A stretch of DNA of 32,513 nucleotides from JAIOIW01 sp050304175 (GTDB lineage Bacteria > Pseudomonadota > Alphaproteobacteria > Rhizobiales > Rhizobiaceae). The notes beneath the pieces were generated by a model. It did no database searches. It was not told the origin of the DNA and worked only from the letters and a program-made list of their open reading frames with translations. Below, one piece after another: positions 24,425 through 32,513 of the stretch (positions are counted from its first letter, which is position 1; every line of letters starts with the position of its first letter). The DNA is taken from assembly GCA_050304175.1 (NCBI GenBank), contig JBNLDE010000120.1, positions 1 to 32,513 of the forward strand, given 5' to 3'. The position numbers were made by a program, and so were the translations under genes.

Positions 24425-26423
24425 CGTCGCGATCATATCGGCCGCGATCCTGTTTGCGCTGGCGGTACCGGCGGTGGCATTCGCCACCCGGTCTTTCGCT
24501 TCCCCGCTGATCTACGGCCTGTCCGTTCTCCCGTGCCTGGCGGCCGGGCTGGCTGGCGGCGCGCTGCTGGTCGGCCAGTCCGAGACGGCGACGACCGTTT
24601 TGCCGGTCGGTCTGCCCTGGCTCGGATCGCATTTTTCCCTCGATCCGCTGGCGGCGTTCTTTCTTGTCGTGGTCGGGCTCGGCGGCGCGGTCACCGGTGT
24701 CTATGCCATCGGATACGGTCGTCACGAGCACGAGCCATGGCGGGTGCTGCCGTTCTACCCGGCGTTTCTCGGCGCGATGATGATCGTCGTCCTGGCGGCT
24801 GACGCCTTCACCTTCCTGCTGTCCTGGGAAGTGATGTCGCTTCTGTCCTGGGGGCTGGTGCTGGCGCATCACCGCGAAAGCGAGGCGCGGCAGGCGGCCT
24901 ATGTCTACCTGGTGATGGCCGGCTTCGGGACGATGGCGCTGCTGCTGGCTTTCGGCCTGCTGGCGGGCGGCGACGGTGGGTACGCCTTCGAAACGATCCG
25001 CGGCGGAGACCGCTCCGTTCTTGCTGCTACCGCGATTCTGGCGCTGATGCTGGTCGGCGCCGGCTCCAAGGCGGGGCTGGCACCGCTGCATGTCTGGCTG
25101 CCGCTGGCGCACCCCGCCGCGCCGAGCCATGTCTCGGCTCTGATGAGCGGGGTGATGACCAAGGTTGCGCTCTACGGTTTCATCCGCGTGGTGTTCGACC
25201 TGGCCGGTCCGCTGGCCTGGTGGGCGAGTCCGGCGGTCATCCTGGTCGGTGCGTCGACTGCGGTGCTGGGCATCGTCAACGCGATGATGGAAAGCGACAT
25301 CAAGAGGGCGCTGGCCTATTCGACGATCGAGAATATCGGCGTCATCTTTGCCGCGCTCGGGCTGGCGCTCGCCTTCGATACCAGCGGCATGAAGGCCGCC
25401 GCTGTGCTCGCCTTTTCCGCCGCGCTGTTCCACATCTTCAACCATATGATGTTCAAGAGCCTGCTGTTCATGGGCGCGGGCTCGGTGCTCAACGCGACCG
25501 GCCAGCGCGATCTCGACGGGCTCGGCGGGCTGATCCACCGGATGCCGGCGACCAGCTTCCTCGTTCTTATCGGCGTCACCGCGATCTCCGCGTTGCCGCC
25601 GCTCAATGGTTTCGCGTCGGAATGGCTGGTGTTCCAGTCGGTGCTGAAGAGCCCGGAACTGCCGCAGATCGGCCTGCAGATCCTGATCCCCGCCGCCGGC
25701 GGGATGCTGGCGCTCGCCGCCGCGCTGGTGGCGGCCGCCTTCGTGCGCATTTACGGCATCGGCTTCCTCGGCCGGCCGCGCAGCGAAGCAGCGCGTACCG
25801 CGAAGGAGGTCGACCGGTTTTCGCTGACAGCGATGGCGATCCTGGCCGCGCTATGCGTGTTCGCGGGCGTGTTCCCCGGACTGTTCCTCGATGCGATGGC
25901 GCCGGCGGTGCACGGCATGCTCGGGTCGCGGCTGCCGCTCCAGGCCGCGCAGCCCTGGCTGACGCTTGTGCCGATCACCGAATCGCGCAGTACGTATAAC
26001 GGTCTGCTGGTGCTGGTGTTCATCGCGGTCTCGGCCTCGGTCGCCGCCTGGGTCGTGCACCGTTTCGCTTCGCGCAGATTGCGCCGCGCGCCGGCGTGGG
26101 ACTGCGGCTTTCCGAATGCCGACCCGGTGACGCAATACGGCGCCGGCAGTTTCGCCCAGCCGGTCCGCCGGGTGCTCGGCACGATCCTGCTGCGCTCGCG
26201 CGAGGACGTGACGATGCCGGCACCGGGCGACCTATCGCCGGCGCGCCACGTGGTGCGGTCGCGCGATCTCATCTGGGAGGAGATCTATCTGCGGATCGCG
26301 ACAGTGATCACCTTCATAGCAATGCGCATGAACCGCCTGCAGTTCCTGACGATCCGGCGTTATCTCAGCCTTGTGATGATCTCGCTGGTCATCCTTCTCG
26401 TGGTGCTCGCGCTATGGAACTGA
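24414..26423 (+). CDS. Hydrogenase-4-like antiporter subunit HyfB (NuoL/M family)
   Basis: Polytopic inner-membrane subunit, 669 residues, the expected size for HyfB/HycC. The proton_antipo_M core shows the ion-path residues of the family: Glu139 (LLSWEVMSLLSWG), Lys219 (GAGSKAGLAPLH) and Lys250 (GVMTKVALYG), with the PLHVWLPLAHPAAPSHVSALMSG stretch between. I chose the ATG at 24414 inside the regulator's 3' end because it begins the first hydrophobic helix; the annotated frame upstream (24381) is basic and soluble. A charged C-terminal region of ~120 residues precedes two last helices, as in HyfB. Role: ion translocation coupled to electron transfer in the peripheral arm. Confidence 0.92.
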   Translation: MALDVAIISAAILFALAVPAVAFATRSFASPLIYGLSVLPCLAAGLAGGALLVGQSETATTVLPVGLPWLGSHFSLDPLAAFFLVVVGLGGAVTGVYAIGYGRHEHEPWRVLPFYPAFLGAMMIVVLAADAFTFLLSWEVMSLLSWGLVLAHHRESEARQAAYVYLVMAGFGTMALLLAFGLLAGGDGGYAFETIRGGDRSVLAATAILALMLVGAGSKAGLAPLHVWLPLAHPAAPSHVSALMSGVMTKVALYGFIRVVFDLAGPLAWWASPAVILVGASTAVLGIVNAMMESDIKRALAYSTIENIGVIFAALGLALAFDTSGMKAAAVLAFSAALFHIFNHMMFKSLLFMGAGSVLNATGQRDLDGLGGLIHRMPATSFLVLIGVTAISALPPLNGFASEWLVFQSVLKSPELPQIGLQILIPAAGGMLALAAALVAAAFVRIYGIGFLGRPRSEAARTAKEVDRFSLTAMAILAALCVFAGVFPGLFLDAMAPAVHGMLGSRLPLQAAQPWLTLVPITESRSTYNGLLVLVFIAVSASVAAWVVHRFASRRLRRAPAWDCGFPNADPVTQYGAGSFAQPVRRVLGTILLRSREDVTMPAPGDLSPARHVVRSRDLIWEEIYLRIATVITFIAMRMNRLQFLTIRRYLSLVMISLVILLVVLALWN

Positions 26424-27370
26424 TCGGCGGCCTCATTGTCCAGGGCCTGCAGATGGCGCTGGTGGTGGCGCTGGCGCCGCTGCTGGTCGGGCTGGTGCGC
26501 AAGGTCAAGGCGCGGCTGACCCGACGGCGCGGGGCCTCGCTGATCCAGCCCTATCGCGATATCGCCCGGCTGATGCGCAAGGACGTCGTGCTGGCGGAAA
26601 ACGCCTCGTGGCTGTTCCGTGTCGTGCCCTACATGGTTTTCGCCGGCACCTGGGTGGCCGCGGCGCTGGTGCCGACCTTCGCAACCGGGCTGCAGTTCAG
26701 CTGGACAGCGGACCTGATCGCCATCGTCGCGCTTCTCGGCAGCGCCCGCTTCTTCCTCGCTCTGGCCGGCATGGATGTCGGCACCTCGTTTGGCGGCATC
26801 GGCTCCAGCCGCGAGATGATGATTGCATCGATGGCGGAGCCGGCGATGCTGCTGACCGTGTTTTCGGTAGCGCTGGTTGCCGGTTCGACCCAGCTCTCGA
26901 CGGTGGCGCAATACATGGCATCGTCCGAAGTGGGCCTGCGGGTTTCGCTGGGTCTGGCGCTGGTGGCGCTGATCATCGTCGCGATCGCTGAAAACGCGCG
27001 CATTCCCGTCGACAACCCGGCGACGCACCTGGAACTGACTATGGTGCACGAGGCGATGGTGCTGGAATATTCCGGCCGGCACCTGGCCATGATCGAGATC
27101 GCGGCGGCGCTGAAGCTGCTGCTCTACGTTTCGCTGATCGCCTGCGTGTTCTTCCCATGGGGCATCGCGACCGGCGCCGGCAGCATCGGCGCCTATGTCG
27201 TCGGCGTGGCGGTCTGGCTCGCCAAGCTTGCAGCGGGTGGCGTGGCGCTGGCGGTTTTCGAGACGTCGATCGCCAAAATGCGCGTGTTCCGCGTGCCCGA
27301 CTTCCTCGGTGCGGCCCTGATGCTGGGCCTGCTCGGCACACTCCTGCTGTTCGTGTCACGGAGCCTGTGA
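26414..27370 (+). CDS. Hyf-like membrane subunit HyfC (NuoH family)
   Basis: NuoH/HycD-type subunit of 318 residues with about eight hydrophobic segments. The strongly conserved acidic loop begins at Glu193 (ENARIPVDNPATHLELTMVH, then EAMVLEYSG), the feature that links the peripheral redox arm to the ion channels in complex I and membrane hydrogenases. An N-terminal QPYRDIARLMRKD motif is also typical. The start is an ATG overlapping the end of hyfB by 10 bases; a longer frame from 26096 lies within hyfB and is spurious. The stop overlaps the next start (TGATG). Confidence 0.93.
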   Translation: MELIGGLIVQGLQMALVVALAPLLVGLVRKVKARLTRRRGASLIQPYRDIARLMRKDVVLAENASWLFRVVPYMVFAGTWVAAALVPTFATGLQFSWTADLIAIVALLGSARFFLALAGMDVGTSFGGIGSSREMMIASMAEPAMLLTVFSVALVAGSTQLSTVAQYMASSEVGLRVSLGLALVALIIVAIAENARIPVDNPATHLELTMVHEAMVLEYSGRHLAMIEIAAALKLLLYVSLIACVFFPWGIATGAGSIGAYVVGVAVWLAKLAAGGVALAVFETSIAKMRVFRVPDFLGAALMLGLLGTLLLFVSRSL

Positions 27371-28035
27371 TGGGAACGCTGTCCTTCGATCTCGCGCATC
27401 TCCTGGCCGGTGGGCTGGTGCTGGTCAGTTTCATGATGATTTACCAGGACCGGCTCTACGCGTTGCTGAACGTGTTTGCCCTCCAAGCCGTGGTGCTGGC
27501 GGCTTCCGTCGCCTGGCAGGCGCTGGTCCAGCACGCGCCGCATCTCTACATCACGGCGCTGATCGCGTTGGTGTTCAAGGCGATGGTCATTCCGGGCGCG
27601 CTGCACCGGATCATCCAGCGGCTCGGCATCCACCGCGAGGTGGAACAGGTCGTCGGCATCGGCCTGACGATGCTCGCCGGGATGGGGCTGGTGGCGCTGT
27701 CGATCATGCTGATGCTAGACCTGACCGCGACGACGACCGATGCCATTGCCCGCGAGGACCTCGCCTTCGCGCTGTCGGTGGTGTTGCTCGGGCTGCTGAT
27801 GATGGTCACCCGGCGCAACGCGGTCAGCCAGGTGGTCGGCTTCATGTCACTGGAAAACGGGCTGATCCTGGCCGCGACAGGTGCCCGGGGCATGCCGCTC
27901 GTGGTCGAAATATCGGTCGCCTTCTCCGTGCTGATCGCCTTCATCGTCATCGGTGTCTTCCTGTTTCGAATCCGCGAACGCTTCGACACGGTCGATGTCG
28001 GTGCGCTCGACAGTTTCCGCGGTGAAAAGCGATGA
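27370..28035 (+). CDS. Hyf-like membrane subunit HyfE (NuoK-like fusion)
   Basis: A 221-residue membrane protein with six to seven hydrophobic segments, matching HyfE length and pattern (QDRLYALLNVFALQAVVLAA, then FMSLENGLILAATGARGMP with a membrane Glu, then VLIAFIVIGVFLFRIRERFD). HyfE is related to NuoK in its C-terminal half. ATG at 27370 overlaps the hyfC stop by one base; the stop overlaps hyfF as ATGA. No hyfD gene is found between hyfC and hyfE, unlike in E. coli hyf. Confidence 0.9.
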   Translation: MGTLSFDLAHLLAGGLVLVSFMMIYQDRLYALLNVFALQAVVLAASVAWQALVQHAPHLYITALIALVFKAMVIPGALHRIIQRLGIHREVEQVVGIGLTMLAGMGLVALSIMLMLDLTATTTDAIAREDLAFALSVVLLGLLMMVTRRNAVSQVVGFMSLENGLILAATGARGMPLVVEISVAFSVLIAFIVIGVFLFRIRERFDTVDVGALDSFRGEKR

Positions 28036-29483
28036 ATTTTGCCGGCTTCGATCCGACCGCGCTGGTCCTCGTCATTCCCGCGGTCTCAGCGGCGCTGCTG
28101 GCGGTCCTGCCCGGCTATCGGCTGACCGCACTGCTCAATGTGCTGGCGAGCCTGCTCACGCTGCTTGCGGCGCTGGCGCTGTTCGCGGTCGACCGACCCG
28201 TCCCCGGCGACTACCTGCTGATCGACGATCTCAACATCGTGTTCATCGTGCTCAACACGTTCGTCGGCTTTACTGCGGCGACCTTCTCGGCGAGCTACAT
28301 CGGCCACGAGATCGAGACCGGGCGGCTGACGCCGGCCTATGTGCGGTTCTATCACGGCATGTACCAGCTGATGATGTTCGGCATGAACCTGGCTCTGACC
28401 TCCAACAATATCGGGCTGATGTGGGTGGCGATCGAGCTGGCCACGCTCACCACCGTGCTGATGGTCGGGATCTACCGCACCCACGAGGCGCTGGAAGCGG
28501 CGTGGAAATATTTCATCCTTGGCTCCGTCGGTATCGCACTGGCGCTGTTCGGCACCATCCTTGTCTATGTGACCGCCCAACCGGTTCTCGGCGAGGGCAC
28601 GGCGGCGATGGTGTGGACGAAGCTGATGTCGCGGGCGAGCGAGTTCGACGCGTCGCTGCTCAATATGGCCTTCGTCTTCCTGCTGCTCGGCTACGGCACC
28701 AAGGTGGGCTTGGCGCCGCTGCATGCCTGGCTGCCCGACGCGCATGCGGAAGGCCCGACACCGATCTCGGCGGTGCTATCCGGCCTGTTGCTCAACGTCG
28801 CGCTCTATGCCGTGCTGCGCTTCAAGATGCTCATGGCGGCGCATCCCGACGCGCTGGCGCCGGGGCCGCTGATGATCGGCATGGGACTGCTGTCGCTCGT
28901 TTTCGCCGCGTTCATGCTCTACCGCCGCCGCGACATCAAACGGCTGTTCGCCTATTCGTCGATCGAACATATGGGCATCATCGTCTTCGCCTTCGGCATG
29001 GGCGGGCCGCTGGCGAATTTCGCCGGCCTGCTGCACATGGTGATGCATAGCCTGACCAAGTCGGCGATCTTCTTCTCGGTCGGCCATATCGCGCAGATCA
29101 AGGGCACGCAGAGCATCGGTGAGATCCGCGGCCTGACCCAGAGTCATCCGGTGCTCGGCTGGGGGCTCGCGGCTGGCGTGCTGGCGATCGCCGGCATGCC
29201 TCCGTTCGGCGTGTTCATGAGCGAGTTCCTGATCGTCAGCTCGACCTTCGCGCGCTCGCCGGTGCTCGCGCTGGTGCTGGTGTTCGGCCTTCTGGTCGCC
29301 TTCGGTGCGCTTCTGATGCGGCTGACCGGTTTCATCTTCGGCGAGCCGACCGGCGAGATGCGCCCGGCGCATGCGTCCTACGTGCCGCTCTATGCGCATA
29401 TGGCGATCGTATTGACCGCCGGCGTCTTCCTGCCGGGGCCGATGGTCGCCTGGTTCCAGGCCGTCGCGCGGCTGTTGGGGTGA
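28032..29483 (+). CDS. Hyf-like antiporter subunit HyfF (NuoL/M/N family)
   Basis: Second antiporter-like subunit, 483 residues with about 14 hydrophobic segments. Core residues: Glu135 (WVAIELATLTTVLMVG), Lys224 (GYGTKVGLAPLHAWLPDAHA), and SGLLLNVALYAVLRFK in the following helix. HyfF-type proteins lie next to HyfB in the membrane arm and give a second ion path. ATGA overlap with hyfE upstream; ten bases separate its stop from the next GTG start. Confidence 0.93.
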   Translation: MNFAGFDPTALVLVIPAVSAALLAVLPGYRLTALLNVLASLLTLLAALALFAVDRPVPGDYLLIDDLNIVFIVLNTFVGFTAATFSASYIGHEIETGRLTPAYVRFYHGMYQLMMFGMNLALTSNNIGLMWVAIELATLTTVLMVGIYRTHEALEAAWKYFILGSVGIALALFGTILVYVTAQPVLGEGTAAMVWTKLMSRASEFDASLLNMAFVFLLLGYGTKVGLAPLHAWLPDAHAEGPTPISAVLSGLLLNVALYAVLRFKMLMAAHPDALAPGPLMIGMGLLSLVFAAFMLYRRRDIKRLFAYSSIEHMGIIVFAFGMGGPLANFAGLLHMVMHSLTKSAIFFSVGHIAQIKGTQSIGEIRGLTQSHPVLGWGLAAGVLAIAGMPPFGVFMSEFLIVSSTFARSPVLALVLVFGLLVAFGALLMRLTGFIFGEPTGEMRPAHASYVPLYAHMAIVLTAGVFLPGPMVAWFQAVARLLG

Positions 29484-29493
29484 GGGCGGATCG

Positions 29494-31005
29494 GTGGCGA
29501 ACATCATTGAAATGATAGACACGACGCCGGAAACCTTCCGCAATGGCTCGATGCCGCGGCACAAGGGGACTGTCGCGCAATGGGAGAAATTAGCCGACGA
29601 ACTGGCCGCCGGGCACCTGACGCTGATGAGCCTGTGGGCGCACGGCAACGACGTATTCATGGCGCTCCACAATCCCGAATCCGGCAGGGTCGGCGTGGTC
29701 AGCATCGCCGCGAAGCGCAACGCATTTCCGTCGGTCGGACGGTTACACGCGCCGGCGCAACGGCTGGAGCGAGCGGTGCGCGACCTGCATGGGTTGGAAC
29801 CGACCGACGCGCCCGACGCCCGGCCGTGGCTCGACCATGGCCGCTGGCCGGTGACGCATCCGCTCGGCAAGTCGGGCCCGGCCGGCGCAAAGGCCGATTA
29901 CCTGTTCCTTTCGGCGGAAGGTGAAAGCCTGCACCAGGTGCCGGTCGGTCCGGTCCACGCCGGTGTCATCGAACCCGGCCATTTCCGTTTCACCGCGCAG
30001 GGCGAGACCGTTGTGCGGCTGGAGGAGCGACTGGGCTATGTCCACAAGGGGGTCGACGCGCTGATGACCGGCGCGACGATTTCCCGTGGCGCGGAACTCG
30101 CCGGCCGGGTTTCCGGAGACAGTTCGGTTGCCTTTGCCTGGGCTTACGCGCAGGCGGTCGAAGCGGCGCTCGGCGTTGCGGTGCCGCCGCGGGCGTTGAT
30201 GTTGCGGGCGCTGATGGCCGAGCTGGAGCGGCTGGCCAACCACCTCGGCGATATCGGTGCGATCTGCAACGACGCAGCCTTCGCGATGATGCTCGCCCAT
30301 TGCGGCGTGTTGCGCGAGAAGGTGCTGCGTGCCGCGGACGCCTGTTTCGGCCACCGCTTCATGCGCGACCGGATTGTGCCCGGCGGCGTTGCGCGCGACC
30401 TGACCCATGAAGGCGTGTCGGAGCTGCGCCAATTGCTGGCCGCTCTCCGCAGACCGTTCGAGGAACTGGTCGAACTCTACGATCACACGGCTTCGCTGCT
30501 GGACCGGACCGTGGGAACGGGGACGCTCAAGCCGGATCTCGCGATACGATTCGGTGCTGGTGGAATAGTCGGCCGCGCGTCAGGCCGCGATTTCGACGTG
30601 CGGCGCGATCTCGCCTACCGTCCTTACGATGCGCTGGTCTTCGACGTGCCGACGCGCGCGGATGGCGACGTCAATGCGCGGGTCTGGATCCGGATCGAGG
30701 AGGCCCGTTTTAGCCTGTCGCTGATCGAGCAGTGTCTGGAGCGCATGTCTGACGGGCCAATCCGTGCCGAACTACCCCAGCCGGGTGAAGCACGCGAGGG
30801 ATTGAGTGTCGTCGAGGGATTCCGCGGCGATATCCTCGCCTGGGTGGCGCTGGACGCCGAGGGCCGGATCGCGCGCTGCCATTTGCGCGATCCCTCCTGG
30901 TTCCAGTGGCCGTTGCTGGAGGCGGTGATCGAGAACAACATCATCGCCGACTTCCCGCTGTGCAACAAATCCTTCAATTGCTCGTATTCCGGGCACGACC
31001 TGTAG
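29494..31005 (+). CDS. Hyf-like large subunit HyfG (NuoCD fusion) without the [NiFe] site
   Basis: Peripheral-arm subunit of 503 residues: a NuoC/30-kDa-like domain (about 1-125) fused to a NuoD/hydrogenase-large-subunit domain. In hydrogenases the L1 motif is R-x-C-G-x-C-G; here the same place reads RVSGDSS (205-211), with Ser207 and Ser210 replacing both cysteines. At the C-terminus the L2 motif (DPCxxC) is reduced to FNCSYSGHDL: Cys496 remains, Ser499 replaces the second cysteine. Without four thiolates no [NiFe] centre can form, so this is not a hydrogenase. A quinone-like or other acceptor pocket, as in NuoD, is possible. GTG start with a gaggg site. Confidence 0.9.
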   Translation: MANIIEMIDTTPETFRNGSMPRHKGTVAQWEKLADELAAGHLTLMSLWAHGNDVFMALHNPESGRVGVVSIAAKRNAFPSVGRLHAPAQRLERAVRDLHGLEPTDAPDARPWLDHGRWPVTHPLGKSGPAGAKADYLFLSAEGESLHQVPVGPVHAGVIEPGHFRFTAQGETVVRLEERLGYVHKGVDALMTGATISRGAELAGRVSGDSSVAFAWAYAQAVEAALGVAVPPRALMLRALMAELERLANHLGDIGAICNDAAFAMMLAHCGVLREKVLRAADACFGHRFMRDRIVPGGVARDLTHEGVSELRQLLAALRRPFEELVELYDHTASLLDRTVGTGTLKPDLAIRFGAGGIVGRASGRDFDVRRDLAYRPYDALVFDVPTRADGDVNARVWIRIEEARFSLSLIEQCLERMSDGPIRAELPQPGEAREGLSVVEGFRGDILAWVALDAEGRIARCHLRDPSWFQWPLLEAVIENNIIADFPLCNKSFNCSYSGHDL

Positions 31006-31014
31006 GATGTCGCG

Positions 31015-31530
31015 ATGAAAAGGTTCCTGCTGCAAGGTCTTGTCCGTCCCGCACTCACCGAAACGCCGCCGGCGGTTCCGGACGCCGCGCTCGAAGAACT
31101 CGGCAGAGCAGTCTGCGAAACGGCCCGAAAACGCCTTGGACGAAGTCTGGCGATCCGACAAGTCGATGCCGGTTCCTGCAATGGATGCGAGCTGGAAATC
31201 CACGCCCTCAACAATGCCTATTACGACCTGGAGCGCTTCGGCCTGCATTTCGTCGCGTCGCCACGCCATGCCGACGTGCTTCTGGTCACCGGACCGGTGA
31301 CGCGCAACATGGCGGAAGCGCTGGAGCGGACATGGAATGCGACGCCGGATCCGAAATGGGTGGTAGCGGCAGGCGACTGCGCACGTGATGGCGGCTGTTT
31401 CGCCGGCAGTTACGCGATCGCCGGCGGGGTATCGACCGTGGTCCCGGTCGACTTGCACATACCCGGGTGTCCACCGACGCCGACCGCGCTCCTTGAGGGG
31501 CTGCTGGCGGTGCTGCAAATAGCGGCATGA
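31015..31530 (+). CDS. Hyf-like small subunit HyfI (NuoB family, 4Fe-4S)
   Basis: A 171-residue iron-sulphur subunit of the NuoB/HycG/HyfI family. Four ligand cysteines for the proximal [4Fe-4S] cluster are intact: Cys55 and Cys58 (SCNGCELE), Cys122 (AGDC) and Cys152 (IPGCPPTP); Cys34 and Cys128 are extra. The retained cluster shows that electron transfer to the HyfG pocket is still expected even though the [NiFe] ligands are lost. It ends the operon. No HyfA/HycB or HyfH/NuoI ferredoxin-like subunit is found here, so the electron donor must be encoded elsewhere or bind directly. Confidence 0.92.
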   Translation: MKRFLLQGLVRPALTETPPAVPDAALEELGRAVCETARKRLGRSLAIRQVDAGSCNGCELEIHALNNAYYDLERFGLHFVASPRHADVLLVTGPVTRNMAEALERTWNATPDPKWVVAAGDCARDGGCFAGSYAIAGGVSTVVPVDLHIPGCPPTPTALLEGLLAVLQIAA

Positions 31531-31557
31531 ACGGGGTCGGGGGATCCCGCCTTAAGT

Positions 31558-31890
31558 TCAGGTTTCGCGCTTGACCGAACCGGCTTTCTGCGCACCGATA
31601 TTGTGTGCGAATTTCAGCCCGAGCCGTTCCTCGTCTTCCCAGACAATGCTGGCGGGTACGGTCATGCCAGGCTCGATTTCCAGATTCAGGAACCGCGGCA
31701 ACTGGCCCGAAAAGAACCGCAAAACCTTGGCGCCGTCGACAGAGACGTCTTCGATCATGCATTTTTCGGGAGGAGCGCCAAACAGGCGGATCGATCCTAT
31801 GATCCCGGCTGGCGAACGCGGAACGCGCCTGCGCTCGACTGTGCGTTCCTTGGAATCGGACGGGGAGTCTTTTTGTTGTTGCACACGCAT
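31558..31890 (-). CDS. PilZ-domain protein, possible c-di-GMP receptor
   Basis: A short soluble protein (110 residues from the ATG at 31890). It is almost only a PilZ domain: an arginine cluster ERRRVPRSPAG at the start gives the RxxxR motif, and IEDVSVDGAKV gives the (D/N)xSxxG motif, so c-di-GMP binding is likely. The end (VWEDEERLGLKFAH) closes the beta-barrel. The frame is open further upstream to 31944 but that part is unlike the family and Trp/Cys-rich, so I prefer the internal ATG. Single-domain PilZ proteins act on motility, cellulose or surface factors; the target is unknown. Confidence 0.8.
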   Translation of the reverse strand: MRVQQQKDSPSDSKERTVERRRVPRSPAGIIGSIRLFGAPPEKCMIEDVSVDGAKVLRFFSGQLPRFLNLEIEPGMTVPASIVWEDEERLGLKFAHNIGAQKAGSVKRET

Positions 31891-31944
31891 TAACAGGTCC
31901 CAGAAATCGGGTTTCCAGATCACATTCCGGCAACTCCGGTGCAC

Positions 31945-32294
31945 AGCCCTGCATCATGCGTTGGGGTTTCGGCCCCGGTTGCTGCATTTACGACTATGGA
32001 GCTTCCGCTTCCTATATCACGTTAAGCTAATAGATCGCATTTGATCATTTGCGATGCGAAATCTCGCATGACTGCCCGGCAAACGGCGCTAACCATGTTT
32101 TCCGTTCGCGTAACCCGACTGCCGGCACGTGCGCTAGGATTCCTGCGTCTGCCTGCAGAGCACGAGGTTCGGGTTATTTGCGCGGCTACGTTGCAGCCTT
32201 CCGGAAGGGACGGAACCCCCAGGCAACAAGGCACATGCCGCAGCGAGGGAGCGAGCCACGGTCCGCTCCCGTTCCTTCCGGCGAGCCGGGCGCT
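31945..32294. other. Intergenic region without a recognised gene
   Basis: About 350 bases between the PilZ gene start and the stop of the phospholipase-like gene. Frames on both strands are short, Arg/Ser-rich and overlap, with no family resemblance. It should contain the PilZ promoter. I see no RNA gene and no clear terminator. Confidence 0.5.
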
Positions 32295-32513
32295 TCAAAG
32301 GGCGTTCAGCAGCAGTTGTGAACTAAGCAGCAGGCGGTAGCTGGCAGGGATGTCGACGTCAGGGGTCAGCCGAACCGAATCGGCGACGTAGTCATCGAAG
32401 ACCTTCTTCATGCGCCGGTAGAACGACTTGGCCAGAACCGCCAGACCGTTTTCGCTGTCGAGCAGGAAGCTGCGGTGATTGAGGTTCACGGATCCGAGGA
32501 TGGAAAGCCGACC
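32295..32513 (-). CDS. Phospholipase D/cardiolipin-synthase-like protein, C-terminal part
   Basis: The gene runs off the right edge; only the last 72 codons are seen. The sequence LSILGSVNLNHRSFLLDSEN is the segment just after the second HKD motif in PLD-superfamily phosphatidyltransferases (typically G-S-x-N-x-x-x-R-S), and AKSFYRRMKKVFDDYVADS matches the terminal helix region of cardiolipin synthases. The catalytic His-Lys-Asp would lie outside the window. Cardiolipin synthase or another PLD-type enzyme are both possible. Confidence 0.75.
   Translation of the reverse strand, partial: GRLSILGSVNLNHRSFLLDSENGLAVLAKSFYRRMKKVFDDYVADSVRLTPDVDIPASYRLLLSSQLLLNAL

Noticed and set aside
24131..31530. 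Functional hydrogenase-4 or formate hydrogenlyase
   Set aside because: The large subunit lacks the [NiFe] cysteine ligands, and no formate dehydrogenase, HyfA/HyfH-type ferredoxin subunits or hyp maturation genes are in the window.
1..32513. CRISPR arrays, rRNA genes, riboswitches, prophage or toxin-antitoxin modules
   Set aside because: I found no regularly spaced repeats, rRNA sequence, known riboswitch core or phage structural gene. The lone XRE gene is tied to hyfB and has no toxin partner.

Overview
This is a GC-rich chromosomal window with dense genes, short 5' leaders and many ATGA-type overlaps. The protein families suggest an alphaproteobacterium: a HAF-repeat autotransporter, a MalT-like LuxR regulator, a 2TM-domain protein, FCD-type GntR regulators, a YtfQ-type sugar importer and a six-gene Hyf-like complex. 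I lean towards Hyphomicrobiales or Sphingomonadales, but the sequence alone does not settle the order.

Left part (1-13980): a patchwork of small units and decayed genes. Bases 1-1464 hold no convincing gene. A HAF-repeat autotransporter (1465-3534), a hemerythrin-like protein, a secreted six-cysteine protein and a convergent MalT-like LuxR regulator follow. An internally deleted IS with intact 13-bp inverted repeats lies at 8096-8903. Next come a four-helix membrane protein, an SMR exporter, the 3' stump of a carotenoid/retinol-type oxidoreductase, a 2TM protein, a small cysteine-rich secreted protein, an SLC13 anion symporter and an exported protein of unknown function. The part ends at a decayed tRNA-Ser (13900-13980) that lacks its 5' acceptor strand, as expected for an old attachment-site copy or a pseudogene.

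Middle part (14026-20376, minus strand): a ytfQ-ytfR-ytfT-yjfF-like sugar ABC importer. One GntR/FCD regulator lies at the end of the operon and a second lies upstream. A strong 15-bp hairpin sits between the binding-protein gene and the ATPase gene.

Right part (20487-31530, plus strand): first a four-gene operon encoding a citrate-synthase/citryl-CoA-lyase-fold protein, a PaaK-like acyl-CoA ligase, a VOC-family protein and a glutathione S-transferase. It diverges from the second GntR gene across a perfect 15-bp palindrome that fits the FCD-GntR operator pattern, and it ends in a nested inverted repeat. Next is a tightly overlapping operon of an XRE-type regulator followed by hyfB, C, E, F, G and I homologues. 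The large subunit lacks three of the four [NiFe]-ligand cysteines, so this is an energy-converting-hydrogenase-related (Ehr-type) membrane complex and not a hydrogenase. A PilZ protein and the C-terminal end of a phospholipase-D/cardiolipin-synthase-like protein close the window.

Working model (inference): the segment right of the tRNA remnant is an accessory catabolic island. Sugar-type solute import, CoA-dependent carbon chemistry with glutathione enzymes, and an ion-translocating Ehr complex lie side by side under local regulators. The two most interesting points are the four-gene CoA/glutathione operon, whose citrate-synthase-like enzyme seems to lack two catalytic residues, and the non-hydrogenase Hyf-like complex with its built-in regulator.
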